Positions 9,756 through 19,630 are shown, numbered from the stretch's first letter. The stretch: DNA of 64,000 bases from Deinococcota bacterium (GCA_963170125.1 CAUJFI010000052.1:1-64000), one strand, 5' to 3'. Notes: a model not told the origin generated them from the sequence alone. Numbers and translations are program-made.

Positions 9756-10607
9756 GTGACCGCCTCGGCTGCCGCCACCACGCTCGAGGTCCGTGACGGC
9801 GTCAGCCTGTCGCTGAGCAGGTGGCGACCGGAAGCACCGGTCGGCGCGCTCGTCATCGTCCACGGTTACGGGGAGCACGCTACCCGGCACCTCGACCTGG
9901 CCAAGAGCGCCCAGGCAGTGGGCTACGACGTGTTCGCCCCCGACCTGCGCGGCCATGGCAAGAGCCCCGGCGTGCGTGGCGGCGTCCCGGGGTTCGAGGG
10001 GATCATCGCCGACCTGGCGGTGGTCTTCGCGCAGGCGCGCGCAGCCAACCCCGGGCTCCCGATCCTGCTCTTCGGCCACTCCATGGGCGGCGCCGTCGCG
10101 CTGCGTTACGCCCTGGAGCGACCCGCGGAGGTTAGCGCGCTCGCCCTCTCATCGCCGTTCCTGCGGGACGCCGTCGTGCGCCCGGCCTGGCTCCTCGCCG
10201 TCGCGGGCTTCCTCGGCAAGGTCTTGCCGAACCTGCCGACCGTGAAGCTCGACCCCGCCCTCATCTCGCGCCACCCCGCCGAGGTCGAGCGTTACCGCAC
10301 CGACCCGCTCATATACCACGGCGGCGTAAGGGCCAACGCCGGTGCCACCCTCACGGCCCAGGGGGCGGAGCTGCTGGCGCGCGCTCCCGGACTCACGGTG
10401 CCGACGCTCGTGATCGTCGGCACGGCCGACGGCATCGCGGACCCCGCCGGCGCCAGGGCGTTGGCCGCCGCGAGCGACCGCGTGAGACTCGAGGAGCTGC
10501 CCGGCGGCTTCCACGAGCTGCACCACGACGACCCGGGAACGGGCGTGCCGGAGCAGTTCAAGCGCCTGCTCGTCGCGTGGTTGGAAGCCAACGCGCGGCG
10601 CGCTTAG
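9756..10607 (+). CDS. Alpha/beta hydrolase, monoacylglycerol-lipase-like
   Basis: A 283-aa serine hydrolase of the lysophospholipase/monoglyceride lipase group. It has the oxyanion strand VIVHGYGEH, nucleophile elbow GHSMGG with Ser109, and the DLRGHGKSPG segment typical of this group. The acid lies in the GTADG segment and the His in GGFHELHHD. No signal peptide is seen, so it is cytoplasmic. The GTG start at 9756 begins 3 nt after the purC-purS stop, so it is probably cotranscribed, though no metabolic link to purine synthesis is evident. Confidence 0.85.
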   Translation: MTASAAATTLEVRDGVSLSLSRWRPEAPVGALVIVHGYGEHATRHLDLAKSAQAVGYDVFAPDLRGHGKSPGVRGGVPGFEGIIADLAVVFAQARAANPGLPILLFGHSMGGAVALRYALERPAEVSALALSSPFLRDAVVRPAWLLAVAGFLGKVLPNLPTVKLDPALISRHPAEVERYRTDPLIYHGGVRANAGATLTAQGAELLARAPGLTVPTLVIVGTADGIADPAGARALAAASDRVRLEELPGGFHELHHDDPGTGVPEQFKRLLVAWLEANARRA

Positions 10608-10619
10608 GCCGTAGGGCCG

Positions 10620-10639
10620 TCGCCGTCGGAGGACGGCGA
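10620..10639. terminator. Bidirectional hairpin between convergent genes
   Basis: A perfect 8-bp stem (TCGCCGTC / GACGGCGA) with a GGAG loop lies between two convergent genes (stops at 10607 and 10696). No strong T-run follows on either side, so termination is inferred from position and structure. Confidence 0.45.
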
Positions 10640-10695
10640 TACGTCTGTTGCCCCGGCGTCCGAAGGCGAGACGGCCTCAGCAGGCGGGTTCGCCC

Positions 10696-11874
10696 TCAGG
10701 CGAGTACCCTGACCAGCAGGCATTTCAGGTAGCGCCCCTCCGGGAACGCCAGGGGCACCGGATGGTCTTGCGCGTGGCCGTTCTCGGCGACGACCTGTGC
10801 GCGCACACCTGCGGCGCGCGCCGCCTCCGCGACGACCTCCTTGAAGGCGTCTGGCGTGACCTGGGCGGTGCACGACGCCGTGAGGAGGAAGCCGCCCGGC
10901 CTGACGAGGCGGAAGGCGTCGCGGTTGAGCTTCAGGTAGGCGCGCTGGGCGCGGCGGCGCTGCGAGCTCGCGTTGGCGAGGGAGGGCGGGTCGAGGACGA
11001 CGATGTCGTGCGTCGGGCCGGCCTCGGCCCAGACGGGCAGCGACGCGAAGATGTCCGCCACCATGGCACTGTGCTCGCCGCCGGTGTCGTTGAGGCGCAC
11101 GTTCTCCTCGGCGGCCTCGAGAGCCGCCCGCGACACGTCGACACTGACGACGGACGCGGCCCCACCCGCCAACGCGTAGACGCTGAAGCCGCCGTGGTAG
11201 GCGAAGAGGTTGAGCACCGACCTCCCGGCGGCCATACCCCTGACGAGCTGGCGGTTGTCGCGCTGGTCGAGGAACATCCCCGTCTTCTGACCGCGCCACG
11301 GATCCATCTTGAAACGCAGCCCGTTCTCGCTGACGGTGAGCTCCGGCGGCGGGAGCTCGCCCCAGAGCGCCGTGAGGCCCCGGCTCTGCGGCTCGTCCGC
11401 CTCGTCGTCCACCTCGGAGCGCAGCGCCACGCCCTTGAGCTTGAGGCGTGTCCCTACCTCCTTGGCGAGGTCGGGCAGCAGCTGGTCCAGGGAGGCCGAG
11501 TACCGCTTCATGATCGCGTAACGCCCGTACCGGTCGCAGACGATGCCGGGCAGGAAGTCGCCTTCGCCGTAGAGGAGGCGGTAGGCGTCCGTCCCCGTGT
11601 CCGGCAGGCGCTCGCGCAGCTCCAAGGCCGTCGCCACGCGCGCTCCGAGCCACCCCCTAGTGGGACGCGTGGCGCCGTACAGCCGCACGGCGATGGCGCC
11701 CTCCGCGTCGTACACCCCGTACGCCGCGCCGCGCCCGGCCTCGACGCGCACCCACTCCCCGCCCCGCAGCAGGTTGTGCGGCACGTGGTTCCGGTACACC
11801 CATGGATGCCCCGACCTGACGGCGGCTTCCAGGCCGGGCGCCAGGCGGAGCGTCTGGAGTTCCGCGGTACTCAA
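10696..11874 (-). CDS. RlmI-like class I SAM-dependent rRNA (cytosine) methyltransferase
   Basis: A 392-aa protein with an N-terminal PUA-like RNA-binding domain (GHPWVYRNHV... at 22-31), a middle substrate-recognition region (GEGDFLPGIVCDRYG) and a C-terminal Rossmann methyltransferase. The SAM motif is VLNLFAYHGGFSVYALAGGA and the catalytic-type motif is VLDPPSLAN. This architecture belongs to the RlmI/RlmK-N family that makes m5C in 23S rRNA; the exact position modified is not known here. The best start is a TTG at 11874. It is transcribed toward the alpha/beta hydrolase. Confidence 0.85.
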   Translation of the reverse strand: MSTAELQTLRLAPGLEAAVRSGHPWVYRNHVPHNLLRGGEWVRVEAGRGAAYGVYDAEGAIAVRLYGATRPTRGWLGARVATALELRERLPDTGTDAYRLLYGEGDFLPGIVCDRYGRYAIMKRYSASLDQLLPDLAKEVGTRLKLKGVALRSEVDDEADEPQSRGLTALWGELPPPELTVSENGLRFKMDPWRGQKTGMFLDQRDNRQLVRGMAAGRSVLNLFAYHGGFSVYALAGGAASVVSVDVSRAALEAAEENVRLNDTGGEHSAMVADIFASLPVWAEAGPTHDIVVLDPPSLANASSQRRRAQRAYLKLNRDAFRLVRPGGFLLTASCTAQVTPDAFKEVVAEAARAAGVRAQVVAENGHAQDHPVPLAFPEGRYLKCLLVRVLA

Positions 11875-11986
11875 CCCGTACCCCGCTCACACGACATCGG
11901 GGACGTGATGCGTGCGTGACCCCTCGCCGGTGCATGGGCCATCGCCGGCTCGAGCGCAGCCACCGCCTGATCGCGGTCCGTGGCGC

Positions 11987-13189
11987 TCAGTCGCGCGGCG
12001 CGGTGAAGGCCGTGGTGGCGGACTGGGTGCCGGACGAGATCACCGACGCCATGCGCTCCAACGCCTCGCTCAGGATGGCGCGCGACGTGGCGAAGTTCAG
12101 GCGCACGCAGCCGGCGCCGCCCTTCCCGAAGCTGCTGCCCTCGTTGAGGCCGACCTTGGCCCGCTCGGCCAGCGCCTTGCCGGGCGTCTCGCCCAGGTCC
12201 GTCGCCCGCATGTCGAGCCAGGCCAGGTAAGTGGCCGCCGGCACGTGCATCCGGACGTTCGGGAGGCGCTCGCGCACGAAGCTCACCACGTGGTCGCGGT
12301 TGCCTCTGAGGTACGCGACCGTGTCGGCCAACCAGGGGCCGCCGTCACGGTAGGCGGCGAGCGTGGCGGCCATCCCCAGGCTGTTGGGGCTCGGAGCGAG
12401 CCCGGAGCCCGCCGCCTTCACCCGCTTCAGGAGGCCGGCGTTGGCGGCGACGGCGAATGAGATGCGCAGGCCGGGGATGTTGAACGCCTTCGTGGGGCCG
12501 TAGAGGGTGAGCGTGCGCTGGGCGGCGGAGTCCGACACTGTGGCGAACGCCACGTGCTCCCCGTCGAAGAGGAGGTCGGCGTGCAGCTCGTCGGACACGA
12601 CCCAGAGGTTGTGTCGCTCGGCGAAGGCGGCAAGCTGCGTGAGCTCGGCGCGCGTGAACACCTTGCCGACAGGGTTGTGCGGGCTGCAGAGCATCATGAT
12701 GCGCGTGGCGGGGGTCACGGCCGCCTCGAGCGCCGCGAAGTCGATGGAGTACCCGTCCTCGCCCCGCACCATCTCCACCTCGACGGGTACGCGCCCGACG
12801 GTCTCGATGGCGTGCTTGAACGGGGGGTAGAGGGGCGTGAGGAGCAGGACCTCGTCACCCGGCCCAGCCAGGGCCAACGCCGCAAGGCCGAACCCGGCGC
12901 TGGTGGACGACAGCATCTCCACCTGTTCCGGCGCGACGACGAGGCCGTACCGCGACCCGAGGCGCTCCACCACGGCCTCGCGCAGGCCGGGTGGCCCGTA
13001 ACGGTCGGGGTAGCCGAGGTCGTCGGCGGCCAGGCTCGCCCGGACGGCGTCCTTGATGGGCTCGGCGAGAGGGAAGTCCATCTCCGCCACCCAGAGGGGC
13101 AGCACGTCGGCGGGGAAGGCATGCCACTTGGCGCCGGGCCGGGCCTTGAGCGAGTCGAGGGAGATGTCGTCGTAACGATTGCGCTCCAT
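11987..13189 (-). CDS. PatB/MalY-type PLP aminotransferase or C-S lyase
   Basis: A 400-aa fold-type I PLP enzyme of the PatB/MalY group (cystathionine beta-lyase-like). The N-terminus RYDDISLDSLK...KWHAFPADVLPLWVAEMDF is typical of the group. CSPHNPVGKVF holds the PLP-phenol contact region, VVSDELHADL the conserved Asp, and YGPTKAFNIPGL the Schiff-base Lys. It may split cystathionine to homocysteine or act as an aminotransferase. The ATG at 13189 is supported by -10 TAGACT (13197-13202) 7 nt upstream, against a frame open to 13363. It diverges from the esterase gene, whose own TAGACT lies 50 bp away. Confidence 0.87.
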   Translation of the reverse strand: MERNRYDDISLDSLKARPGAKWHAFPADVLPLWVAEMDFPLAEPIKDAVRASLAADDLGYPDRYGPPGLREAVVERLGSRYGLVVAPEQVEMLSSTSAGFGLAALALAGPGDEVLLLTPLYPPFKHAIETVGRVPVEVEMVRGEDGYSIDFAALEAAVTPATRIMMLCSPHNPVGKVFTRAELTQLAAFAERHNLWVVSDELHADLLFDGEHVAFATVSDSAAQRTLTLYGPTKAFNIPGLRISFAVAANAGLLKRVKAAGSGLAPSPNSLGMAATLAAYRDGGPWLADTVAYLRGNRDHVVSFVRERLPNVRMHVPAATYLAWLDMRATDLGETPGKALAERAKVGLNEGSSFGKGGAGCVRLNFATSRAILSEALERMASVISSGTQSATTAFTAPRD

Positions 13190-13265
13190 GCCGGCGAGTC
13201 TACCGCTTGCGCCGGTCTCGTCGGCCAACGCGATGGCCGAAGCGACCGGGCTAGACTCGTGAGCC

Positions 13266-14246
13266 GTGCGAGTCTCCGTCAGAGTCCCAGAGTGGGCAAC
13301 GCAGCTCGTGTCGGACGACACCGACATGCTGCGCGCGCCCGAGCCGCTCGACCCGGCTGCCACGCACCACGTCGAGTTCGAGTTCCCGGACGACGCCTAC
13401 TTCGAGTACGGCTTCGTCGACGCCCAGGGCAAGCTGCGCCCCGACCCCGCCAACCCCGCGCGCGCCGACAACCCGTGGTTCCCCGACGCCAGCGCCCTCA
13501 AGGGTCCCGAGTACGCCCCCGATCCGCTCGCCACGCCGGACCGTGCGTGGGAGCGCGGGCGGCTCGAGCGGCTGCGCCTCGTCAGCGATGCGCTGGACGG
13601 CCAGGCGCGGCGCGTGAGCGTGTACACCCCGTTCGGTGAAGGGCGCGCCGAGTTGCCCCTCGTGATCGCGCAGGACGGCGTCGCCTTCCAGCGGCTCGCC
13701 GGCGTGCACCTGGCCGCCGAGTCTCTGGCCGGCCGCGGCGAGGCGCGGCCCGCCCGCTTCGCGTTCCTCGAACCCGTAGACAGGCGTGTGGAGTACGGCT
13801 TCTCGCGCGCATACCTCGACTTCCTGCTCGAGGAGCTCGTTCCGAAGCTCGAGCGTGAGAACCCGAGCAGCGGCGAGCGCGTCTGGCTCGGCGTCAGCCT
13901 CGGCGGGCTCGTGTCCGCCAACGCCGCCATGGCGCGCCCGAACGGCGCCGACACGGTGGTGACGCTCTCCGGCGCCTTCCTCGGCACCCCCGAGACGCCC
14001 GAGTTCTACGCCTCACGTGACTCCTGGTTGCTGGAGCGCCTGGCCGACCCCGCCGTCGGCCTGCCGGGCAGGTGGTACCAGGAAGTCGGCACCATCGAGT
14101 GGCTGACGGGCGTGAACAGGCGGGTCGCCGCCGCGCTCGGCGCGCTCGGCGGCGAGGCGGCTTACGCGGAGCGGCACGCCGGTCACAACTGGACGAACTG
14201 GCGCAACGGCATGGCCGCCGCGCTGCGCTTCGCCTTGCGCCCCTAG
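13266..14246 (+). CDS. Enterochelin-esterase-like alpha/beta hydrolase
   Basis: A 326-aa protein. An N-terminal half (to about 110) resembles the beta-sandwich module found in front of Fes-type esterases. The hydrolase domain has a GVSLGG nucleophile elbow and HAGHNWTNWR near the C-terminus, where these esterases place the catalytic His. RRVSVYTPFG at about 118 is the usual opening strand of the putative-esterase family. No signal peptide is visible. The GTG at 13266 lies 8 nt after -10 TAGACT (13252-13257), so it is probably leaderless. The substrate is unknown; siderophore esters are only one possibility. Confidence 0.8.
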   Translation: MRVSVRVPEWATQLVSDDTDMLRAPEPLDPAATHHVEFEFPDDAYFEYGFVDAQGKLRPDPANPARADNPWFPDASALKGPEYAPDPLATPDRAWERGRLERLRLVSDALDGQARRVSVYTPFGEGRAELPLVIAQDGVAFQRLAGVHLAAESLAGRGEARPARFAFLEPVDRRVEYGFSRAYLDFLLEELVPKLERENPSSGERVWLGVSLGGLVSANAAMARPNGADTVVTLSGAFLGTPETPEFYASRDSWLLERLADPAVGLPGRWYQEVGTIEWLTGVNRRVAAALGALGGEAAYAERHAGHNWTNWRNGMAAALRFALRP

Positions 14247-14407
14247 AGCCTCCCGCGCGCCCCTTGCGCTGGGTAGCATGTGACCATAGGCGCAAGCCGG
14301 CCGCGCCCGCGTATACGACTCGCGCATAGCTCGTGCCTCGCCCGCTCATCGGCAGGCTCCGACGTGGGCGAACGGCGTGAGCGAGCAGACGACGGAGGCA
14401 GCAGGAC

Positions 14408-15790
14408 ATGGGATATCGCATCGAGAAGGACACGCTGGGCGAGGTCAAGGTGCCCGAGGAGCGCTACTGGGGCGCGCAGACGCAACGGTCGCTCGAGAAC
14501 TTCAAGATCGGCGGTCAGCGCATGCCGCTCGAGCTCATCCGGGCCTTCGCCGTCCTCAAGAAGGCGGCCGCCCAGACGAACGCGGAGCTGACCGACTTCC
14601 CGGCCGCCAAGGCGGACCTGATCGCGCGCGTCTGCGACGAGATCGGCGCGGGCAAGCTCGACGACGAGTTCCCCCTCGTCGTGTGGCAGACGGGCTCCGG
14701 CACGCAGTCGAACATGAACGTCAACGAGGTCGTCGCCAACCGGGCCAGCGAGCTGATGGGCGAGGCGCGCGGGAGCAAGAAGCCCCTCAACCCGAACGAC
14801 GACGTCAACAAGAGCCAGTCGAGCAACGACACGTTCCCGACCGCCATGCACATCGCGGGCTACAGCGTCATCGCCGAGCGCACCCTGCCGGAGCTGCGCG
14901 CGCTGCAGGCGGCGCTCGAGGCGAAGGCGCGCGAGTTCGCCCACCTCGTCAAGATCGGCCGCACGCACCTCATGGACGCGACCCCGCTAACCCTCGGCCA
15001 GGAGTTCGGCGGCTACGCCACACAGGTACGCAAGAGCATCGAGGCCGTCGAGAACGCGCAGGAGCACCTGGCCGAGCTCGCCCTCGGCGGCACGGCCGTC
15101 GGCACTGGGCTCAACACCCCTCCGGGCTTCGCCGTGAAGGTGGCCGAACGGATCGCCGAGCTGACCGGGCTGCCCTTCAGGACGGCGGACGACAAGTTCG
15201 AGGCGCTCTCGGCGCACGACGCCGTCGTCGAGGCCTCCGGCGCCCTCAAGCGCACGGCCGTCGCCCTCTTCGCCATCGCGAACAACGTGCGCCTCCTCGG
15301 CTCGGGGCCGCGCTGCGGGATCGGCGAGCTGCGCCTGCCGGAGAACGAGCCCGGCTCGAGCATCATGCCGGGCAAGGTGAACCCGACCCAGGCCGAGGCC
15401 ATGACGATGGTCTGCGCCCAGGTGATCGGCAACGACGCCGCCGTCAGCGTGGCCGGCACGCACGGCCACTTCCAGCTGAACGTCTTCAAGCCCGTGATGA
15501 TCTACAACCTGCTCATGTCGGCGAACCTGCTGGCGGACGCCTGCAACAGCTTCCGCGTCCACTGCGTGGACGGCATCGAGGCCGACGAGCGGCGCATCCG
15601 CATGCACCTCGACAACTCGCTGATGCTCGTCACGGCCCTCAACACGCGCATCGGCTACTACAAGGCCGCCGAGATCGCGCAGAAGGCGCACCGCGACGGC
15701 TCGACGCTCAAGGAGGCCGCCGTCGCGCTCGGCTACCTCACGGCCACCGAGTTCGACGAGACCGTCGTGCCGGAGAAGATGGTCGGCTGA
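14408..15790 (+). CDS. fumC: Fumarate hydratase class II
   Basis: A 460-aa class II fumarase interconverting fumarate and malate in the TCA cycle. It has the class II substrate-site motifs GSGTQSNMN and [14 protein letters not shown], the site-B region [20 protein letters not shown], and the superfamily signature [11 protein letters not shown]. The ATG is preceded by a GGAGG-type ribosome site at about 14394-14399, so this gene is translated conventionally. It sits alone between convergent and unrelated genes. Aspartate ammonia-lyase is a close relative, but the sequence reads as FumC. Confidence 0.96.
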   Translation: MGYRIEKDTLGEVKVPEERYWGAQTQRSLENFKIGGQRMPLELIRAFAVLKKAAAQTNAELTDFPAAKADLIARVCDEIGAGKLDDEFPLVVWQTGSGTQSNMNVNEVVANRASELMGEARGSKKPLNPNDDVNKSQSSNDTFPTAMHIAGYSVIAERTLPELRALQAALEAKAREFAHLVKIGRTHLMDATPLTLGQEFGGYATQVRKSIEAVENAQEHLAELALGGTAVGTGLNTPPGFAVKVAERIAELTGLPFRTADDKFEALSAHDAVVEASGALKRTAVALFAIANNVRLLGSGPRCGIGELRLPENEPGSSIMPGKVNPTQAEAMTMVCAQVIGNDAAVSVAGTHGHFQLNVFKPVMIYNLLMSANLLADACNSFRVHCVDGIEADERRIRMHLDNSLMLVTALNTRIGYYKAAEIAQKAHRDGSTLKEAAVALGYLTATEFDETVVPEKMVG

Positions 15791-15885
15791 GGGACCTCGC
15801 CCCGCCCGCTCGGCCCGTCCGTGCGGCTCGGGTCGCGCACCTGCCCCACCCTAGCCGCACGGTCACGGTCGTCCTCGGCGCGGTA

Positions 15886-16632
15886 TCAGCGCCGGTTGTC
15901 GATGACCTCCGCGTCGTCGGGCAGGCGCCGCACCTCGTCCGGGTCGAGTCCCTGGTCGATCAGGAGGTCGTTCGCGTTCAGCTCGGCCATGACGCGGCCG
16001 TCCGCCTCCATGAAGACGAGTTGGCGCGGGAGCCAGTCCGACGCGAAGACGCGAGCGATCACGTCGAGGATCAGCGCCTCCGGGTCCTTGTTTCTGAACT
16101 CGATGACGTAGACGTCGCCGTTGGCTCCCTGCTCGACGTCCGCGATGGTCGCCACGTAGCCGGCGAATATCGCGCCGATGTCGAAGGAGATCTCGGCGCT
16201 GGCGCCGTCCTCGCCCTTGGGCAGGAGGCCGCCGAGCGCGTCGGGGTCGTCGGCGTCGAACACCATCACCTGATTCGTCAGGAACGTGTAGTTGTACACG
16301 GCGGGACCGTCGAGGACGATCTCGTTGTCCGCGAGCGCATCCGGCTGGATGATGTAGGCGCTCGCGAGACCGGCCGGCGGCACGACGCGGATCTCGATCT
16401 CGAGCGCGATGATCGTGCCGTCCGTGTCGACGAGCTTGCCTTCCAACAAGAAGGAGGCGTCCCGCAGGTCGCGCGCCGCGGTCGTGACGTTGTCGAGCAC
16501 GGTGTCGACGTCCAGCGCCTGGGCGGCGGCGGACGGTGCGACCAGGGCGGCGCACACGGCCAAGGCGCCGAGGATGGCGGAGAAGCTGCGTCGGGTACGT
16601 GGCGCGAGGTTGTAGCTCGTCTGCTTGTGCAT
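15886..16632 (-). CDS. LolA-like outer-membrane lipoprotein-sorting family protein
   Basis: A 248-aa exported protein with a signal peptide (Arg-rich, then about 19-38 hydrophobic, AAAQA cleavage). The rest resembles the LolA/LolB-like fold: VLDNVTTAARDLRDASFLLEGKL, then paired strands such as YNYTFLTNQVMVFDADD and DWLPRQLVFMEADGRVMAELNANDLLIDQGL. It would act in the periplasm on lipoproteins or lipids. The ATG at 16632 has -10 TAACAT (16639-16644) 6 nt upstream. It diverges from a PEGA-repeat envelope protein. The family assignment is by general pattern, so moderately sure. Confidence 0.7.
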   Translation of the reverse strand: MHKQTSYNLAPRTRRSFSAILGALAVCAALVAPSAAAQALDVDTVLDNVTTAARDLRDASFLLEGKLVDTDGTIIALEIEIRVVPPAGLASAYIIQPDALADNEIVLDGPAVYNYTFLTNQVMVFDADDPDALGGLLPKGEDGASAEISFDIGAIFAGYVATIADVEQGANGDVYVIEFRNKDPEALILDVIARVFASDWLPRQLVFMEADGRVMAELNANDLLIDQGLDPDEVRRLPDDAEVIDNRR

Positions 16633-16742
16633 GGCTGAATGTTATCCGTCTCACACCCGGTGCTCCATGAAGGCCGCTTTAAGCTGCCCATCATGCCGCC
16701 GATGACCCCGGTGCTACTCTTTCGCCTGAAAGGGGGCAGGTC

Positions 16743-17972
16743 ATGAAGAGACTCTTCGGAGCCATCCTGCTACTCATCCTCGCACCGATCGTGCTCGCCC
16801 AAGGCATCGTCGTGAGCCCGCAAGCCATCGTCGTCAACCCGGTTCCCAGCTTCGGCGTTCAGGTCTGGCTGGACCGCGATACCACGGGCGACGCCAGCCC
16901 CGTTTACCAGATCGGGGAGGAAGTCCGGATCAGCGCGCGCGTGGACCAGGGCGCCTGGGTCTACATCTTCGACGTCCGTCCGAATGGCGACATCACCCAG
17001 ATCTTCCCGAACCGCTACGACGACAACAACTACCTGGCCGCGGGCGAGACCAAGACCCTGCCCCCGAGCAGCGCCCGTTACGTCTTCAACATCGCCGCCC
17101 CCCGCGGCCTGTCGAAGGTCATCGCCGTGGCCAGCAAGACGCGGCTCGACACGTCGACCCTCGCCCGCTTCCAGCGCGAGAGCGACATCTTCGCCCAGAG
17201 CACCATCGGCGAGCAGGGCTTCGTCCAGAGCTTCGCCATCGTCGTCAGGCCGATCCCCCAGCAGGACTGGGTGACGGACACTGCCCTCTACTACGTCGGC
17301 GACCGCCCGGCGCAGGCCGAGTACGGCACCATCGAGTTCCGCTCCAGCCCGAGCAGGGCCTCCGTCTACGTCGATGGCGACTTCGTCGGCTACACGCCCA
17401 TGCGCTTCGGCGCCCGCGCCGGTAGCCACAACGTGCGCGTCGAGTCCGACGGCTACGAGCCGTACACCGAGTCCTTCAACCTGCGCGGCGGCGAGACCAA
17501 GTCGGTGAGCGCCCAGCTCCAGCAGGTCCAGCGCGGCGGCACGATCTCGTTCACGAGCTCGCCGAGCAACGCTGACGTCTACGTCGACGGTCGCTACGTC
17601 GGCACCACCCCGACCGGCCAGCTCCGCTTCGAGCCCGGCACGTACACGGCGCGCTTCGAACGCGAGGGCTACCAGTCCACGAGCGTGCAGTTCACCGTCC
17701 GCCGCGGCGAGGACCGCACGGTCGACGGCCGCCTCGCGGCGCTCACCTCGGCCGTGGTCGTGCGCGGCAACATCGGCGGCGCCCTCGTGTTCATCGACGG
17801 CCGCCAGGTCGGCACCCTGCCCAACGGCTCCGGTCGCCTGCAGATCAACGACGTCGCTCCCGGCAGGCACGAGCTCGTCCTGATCGCGCCCGGGTACGCG
17901 ACCTACGTGACGACCTTCGACGTCAGCGCCGGCCGCGACACCGAGTTGAACGTCCGCCAGTCGCGCTTCTAG
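16743..17972 (+). CDS. Secreted DUF4384 + three PEGA repeats envelope protein
   Basis: A 409-aa exported protein. A signal peptide covers about residues 1-20 (LLLILAPIVLAQG). A DUF4384-like domain covers about 35-165 (VYQIGEEVRISARVDQGAWVYIFDV...). Three PEGA-type repeats follow: IEFRSSPSRASVYVDGDFVGYTP, ISFTSSPSNADVYVDGRYVGTTP with its partner strands, and a diverged third with ALVFIDGRQVGTLP. PEGA domains are found on surface or S-layer-associated proteins. An AGGGGG ribosome site lies just before the ATG at 16743. A strong hairpin follows the stop. Confidence 0.85.
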   Translation: MKRLFGAILLLILAPIVLAQGIVVSPQAIVVNPVPSFGVQVWLDRDTTGDASPVYQIGEEVRISARVDQGAWVYIFDVRPNGDITQIFPNRYDDNNYLAAGETKTLPPSSARYVFNIAAPRGLSKVIAVASKTRLDTSTLARFQRESDIFAQSTIGEQGFVQSFAIVVRPIPQQDWVTDTALYYVGDRPAQAEYGTIEFRSSPSRASVYVDGDFVGYTPMRFGARAGSHNVRVESDGYEPYTESFNLRGGETKSVSAQLQQVQRGGTISFTSSPSNADVYVDGRYVGTTPTGQLRFEPGTYTARFEREGYQSTSVQFTVRRGEDRTVDGRLAALTSAVVVRGNIGGALVFIDGRQVGTLPNGSGRLQINDVAPGRHELVLIAPGYATYVTTFDVSAGRDTELNVRQSRF

Positions 17973-17994
17973 GCGCCAAGCCCCCAGGAGAACC

Positions 17995-18030
17995 GAACGC
18001 CCCGCCCCGGCACGCCGCGGCGGGGCGTTC
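17995..18030 (+). terminator. Strong hairpin terminator after the PEGA protein
   Basis: A perfect 12-bp inverted repeat (GAACGCCCCGCC / GGCGGGGCGTTC) with a 12-nt loop starts 22 nt after the stop codon. No long T-run follows, as is common at high GC. Confidence 0.7.
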
Positions 18031-18146
18031 TCGTGACGCGCGAGCATGTTCGCTCGGCGGTACGGGGCACGCGCGGGCTAGGTGGCGCCTGGTGAGCCAG
18101 TACGCCAGCGGGCGGCACGGGTACGGCCGCGTTACAATCCGCGCAT

Positions 18147-18971
18147 ATGCGTGAGGCGAACCCGCTCGTCGCCGTCGTCCTCGCCGGCGGCGGGCACCGC
18201 GACCGCCTGGCGCGCGCTGTCGGGGTGGCGTCCAAGGCTCACGTGCCCCTGGGCGGCGTGCCGCTGGGAGAGTACGTCCTCGCGGCGTTGCGCGCGGCCG
18301 ACTGCGTAGGCAGGACGGTGTACGTCGGCGACCCGGCGGGGAGCTTCGCCGGCCTCTACGACGTTCGGGTACCGGCCGGCGAGCGGCTCGTCGACTCGCT
18401 GGCGCTTGGCGCCGGGGCCGCGCTCGCCCAGCCGGGCGACCCGCGGTGGTTGCTCATCGTCACGGCGGACGTCCCCTGGCTCAGTGCCGCCGCCGTCGAC
18501 CGCTTCGTGGCTGGCGCCACGGCCCTCGCCGCTCCTGACGGCTCGCCCGCGCGCCTCGTGTACCCGGTCGTCGCCGAGGCCGACGCGCGCGCGCAGTTCC
18601 CGCAGCAGGACCGCACCTACGCGGCCCTCGCCGACGGACGGTTCACCGGCGGCAACCTGGTGCTGCTCAGCGCCGACGCCGTACCGGCCCTCCTGCCCCT
18701 CATGGAGCGGGCGTACCGCAACCGTAAGAACCCCCTCGCCCTCGCGCGCCTTGTCGGCCTCGGCACCCTCCTCAAGCTCCTGGTCGGGCGTGCCTCGGTG
18801 CCGCAGCTCGAGCGCCGCGTCAGCGACCTGCTCGGCGCCCCGGCTCGTGCCCTGATCAGCCACGACGCCTGCGTGGCCGCCGACGTCGACCGGCTGGAGC
18901 ACCTGCCGGGCACCCTCGACCCGGACCTGCCTCACCTCGCCGCGCCGGTAGACCTAGCCCGGCGGACCTAA
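18147..18971 (+). CDS. MobA-like nucleotidyltransferase
   Basis: A 274-aa protein beginning with the NTP-transferase signature VVLAGGGHRDRLARAVGVASKAHVPLGG, in which the G-rich loop and Lys bind the nucleotide. A TADVPW motif near residue 111 provides the metal-binding Asp. Relatives attach GMP or CMP to cofactors or sugars (MobA, MocA, GlmU); the substrate here is not evident, and no molybdenum-cofactor genes are near. The ATG at 18147 follows -10 TACAAT (18133-18138) by 8 nt. A two-TM protein gene follows 17 nt downstream, probably in the same transcript. Confidence 0.75.
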   Translation: MREANPLVAVVLAGGGHRDRLARAVGVASKAHVPLGGVPLGEYVLAALRAADCVGRTVYVGDPAGSFAGLYDVRVPAGERLVDSLALGAGAALAQPGDPRWLLIVTADVPWLSAAAVDRFVAGATALAAPDGSPARLVYPVVAEADARAQFPQQDRTYAALADGRFTGGNLVLLSADAVPALLPLMERAYRNRKNPLALARLVGLGTLLKLLVGRASVPQLERRVSDLLGAPARALISHDACVAADVDRLEHLPGTLDPDLPHLAAPVDLARRT

Positions 18972-18988
18972 GTCATCGGGAGAGACCC

Positions 18989-19549
18989 TTGAGACGACCT
19001 GCCCAGCTCCGCATCGCCGCCCTCCTCGGCGCGTCTTCGGCAGCCGCGTTCGCGCTGCTGCTCGCCCTCCTCGTGCACTGGGCCTTCGGGCGCGCGGGGC
19101 GCCTGGGCTACTCCGACTTCAACCTCCCCGGCCTGGTCGAGGGCGTCGTCTTCGTGCTCACTTACTCCGGCGCGCTCATCTACGTGCGCAGCGCGCTGCG
19201 CCTGCCCAGCCCGACGCTCTTGAGCTTCGGCCTTCTAGTCCCACCGACGACGGGTCGCTCCGCCGCCAAGGTCCCCGTCGTCGACGCGGCGCAAGTGGCG
19301 CGCACCATGCTCGAGAACCGCATCGTCATCGTGCAGGACGGCGGCGTCCCCATCGGGATCACGGGCCTGCACCACGACAGGATCACCTCGTGGGAGGAGC
19401 TCGTCAAGGTCGAGGAGGACATGGCCGTCACCGACCTGCGCCGCGTCCTCGCCCACGAACAGTTGGCCGTGATCGTGGCCGGCTCCGAGGTGCGTGGGAT
19501 CGTCACGCAGGAGATGTACCTGGCTGGGCTCTGGGGGAGCGTGCGCTGA
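18989..19549 (+). CDS. Membrane protein with CBS-like C-terminal domain
   Basis: A 186-aa protein with two predicted membrane helices (about 10-30 and 50-70). A soluble domain reads like a CBS pair fragment (VPVVDAAQVARTMLENRIVIVQDGGVPIGITG ... VIVAGSEVRGIVTQEMYL). The start is a TTG at 18989, preceded by GGGAGA. It follows the MobA-like gene closely. The function is unknown; CBS domains usually bind adenosyl ligands. Confidence 0.6.
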   Translation: MRRPAQLRIAALLGASSAAAFALLLALLVHWAFGRAGRLGYSDFNLPGLVEGVVFVLTYSGALIYVRSALRLPSPTLLSFGLLVPPTTGRSAAKVPVVDAAQVARTMLENRIVIVQDGGVPIGITGLHHDRITSWEELVKVEEDMAVTDLRRVLAHEQLAVIVAGSEVRGIVTQEMYLAGLWGSVR

Positions 19550-19630
19550 CATGGACCATGGGCGGCCGAACGGTGGCGTACTCGTGGCGCTGGTCGCTAC
19601 CGAGTCGCGAGCCCCGCGTTCGTGCCCGTC

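Noticed and set aside
14377-16638. A 753-codon plus-strand frame overlapping fumC and the LolA-like gene
   Set aside because: It overlaps fumC in another frame and the next gene in antisense; its composition is that of a GC-driven shadow.
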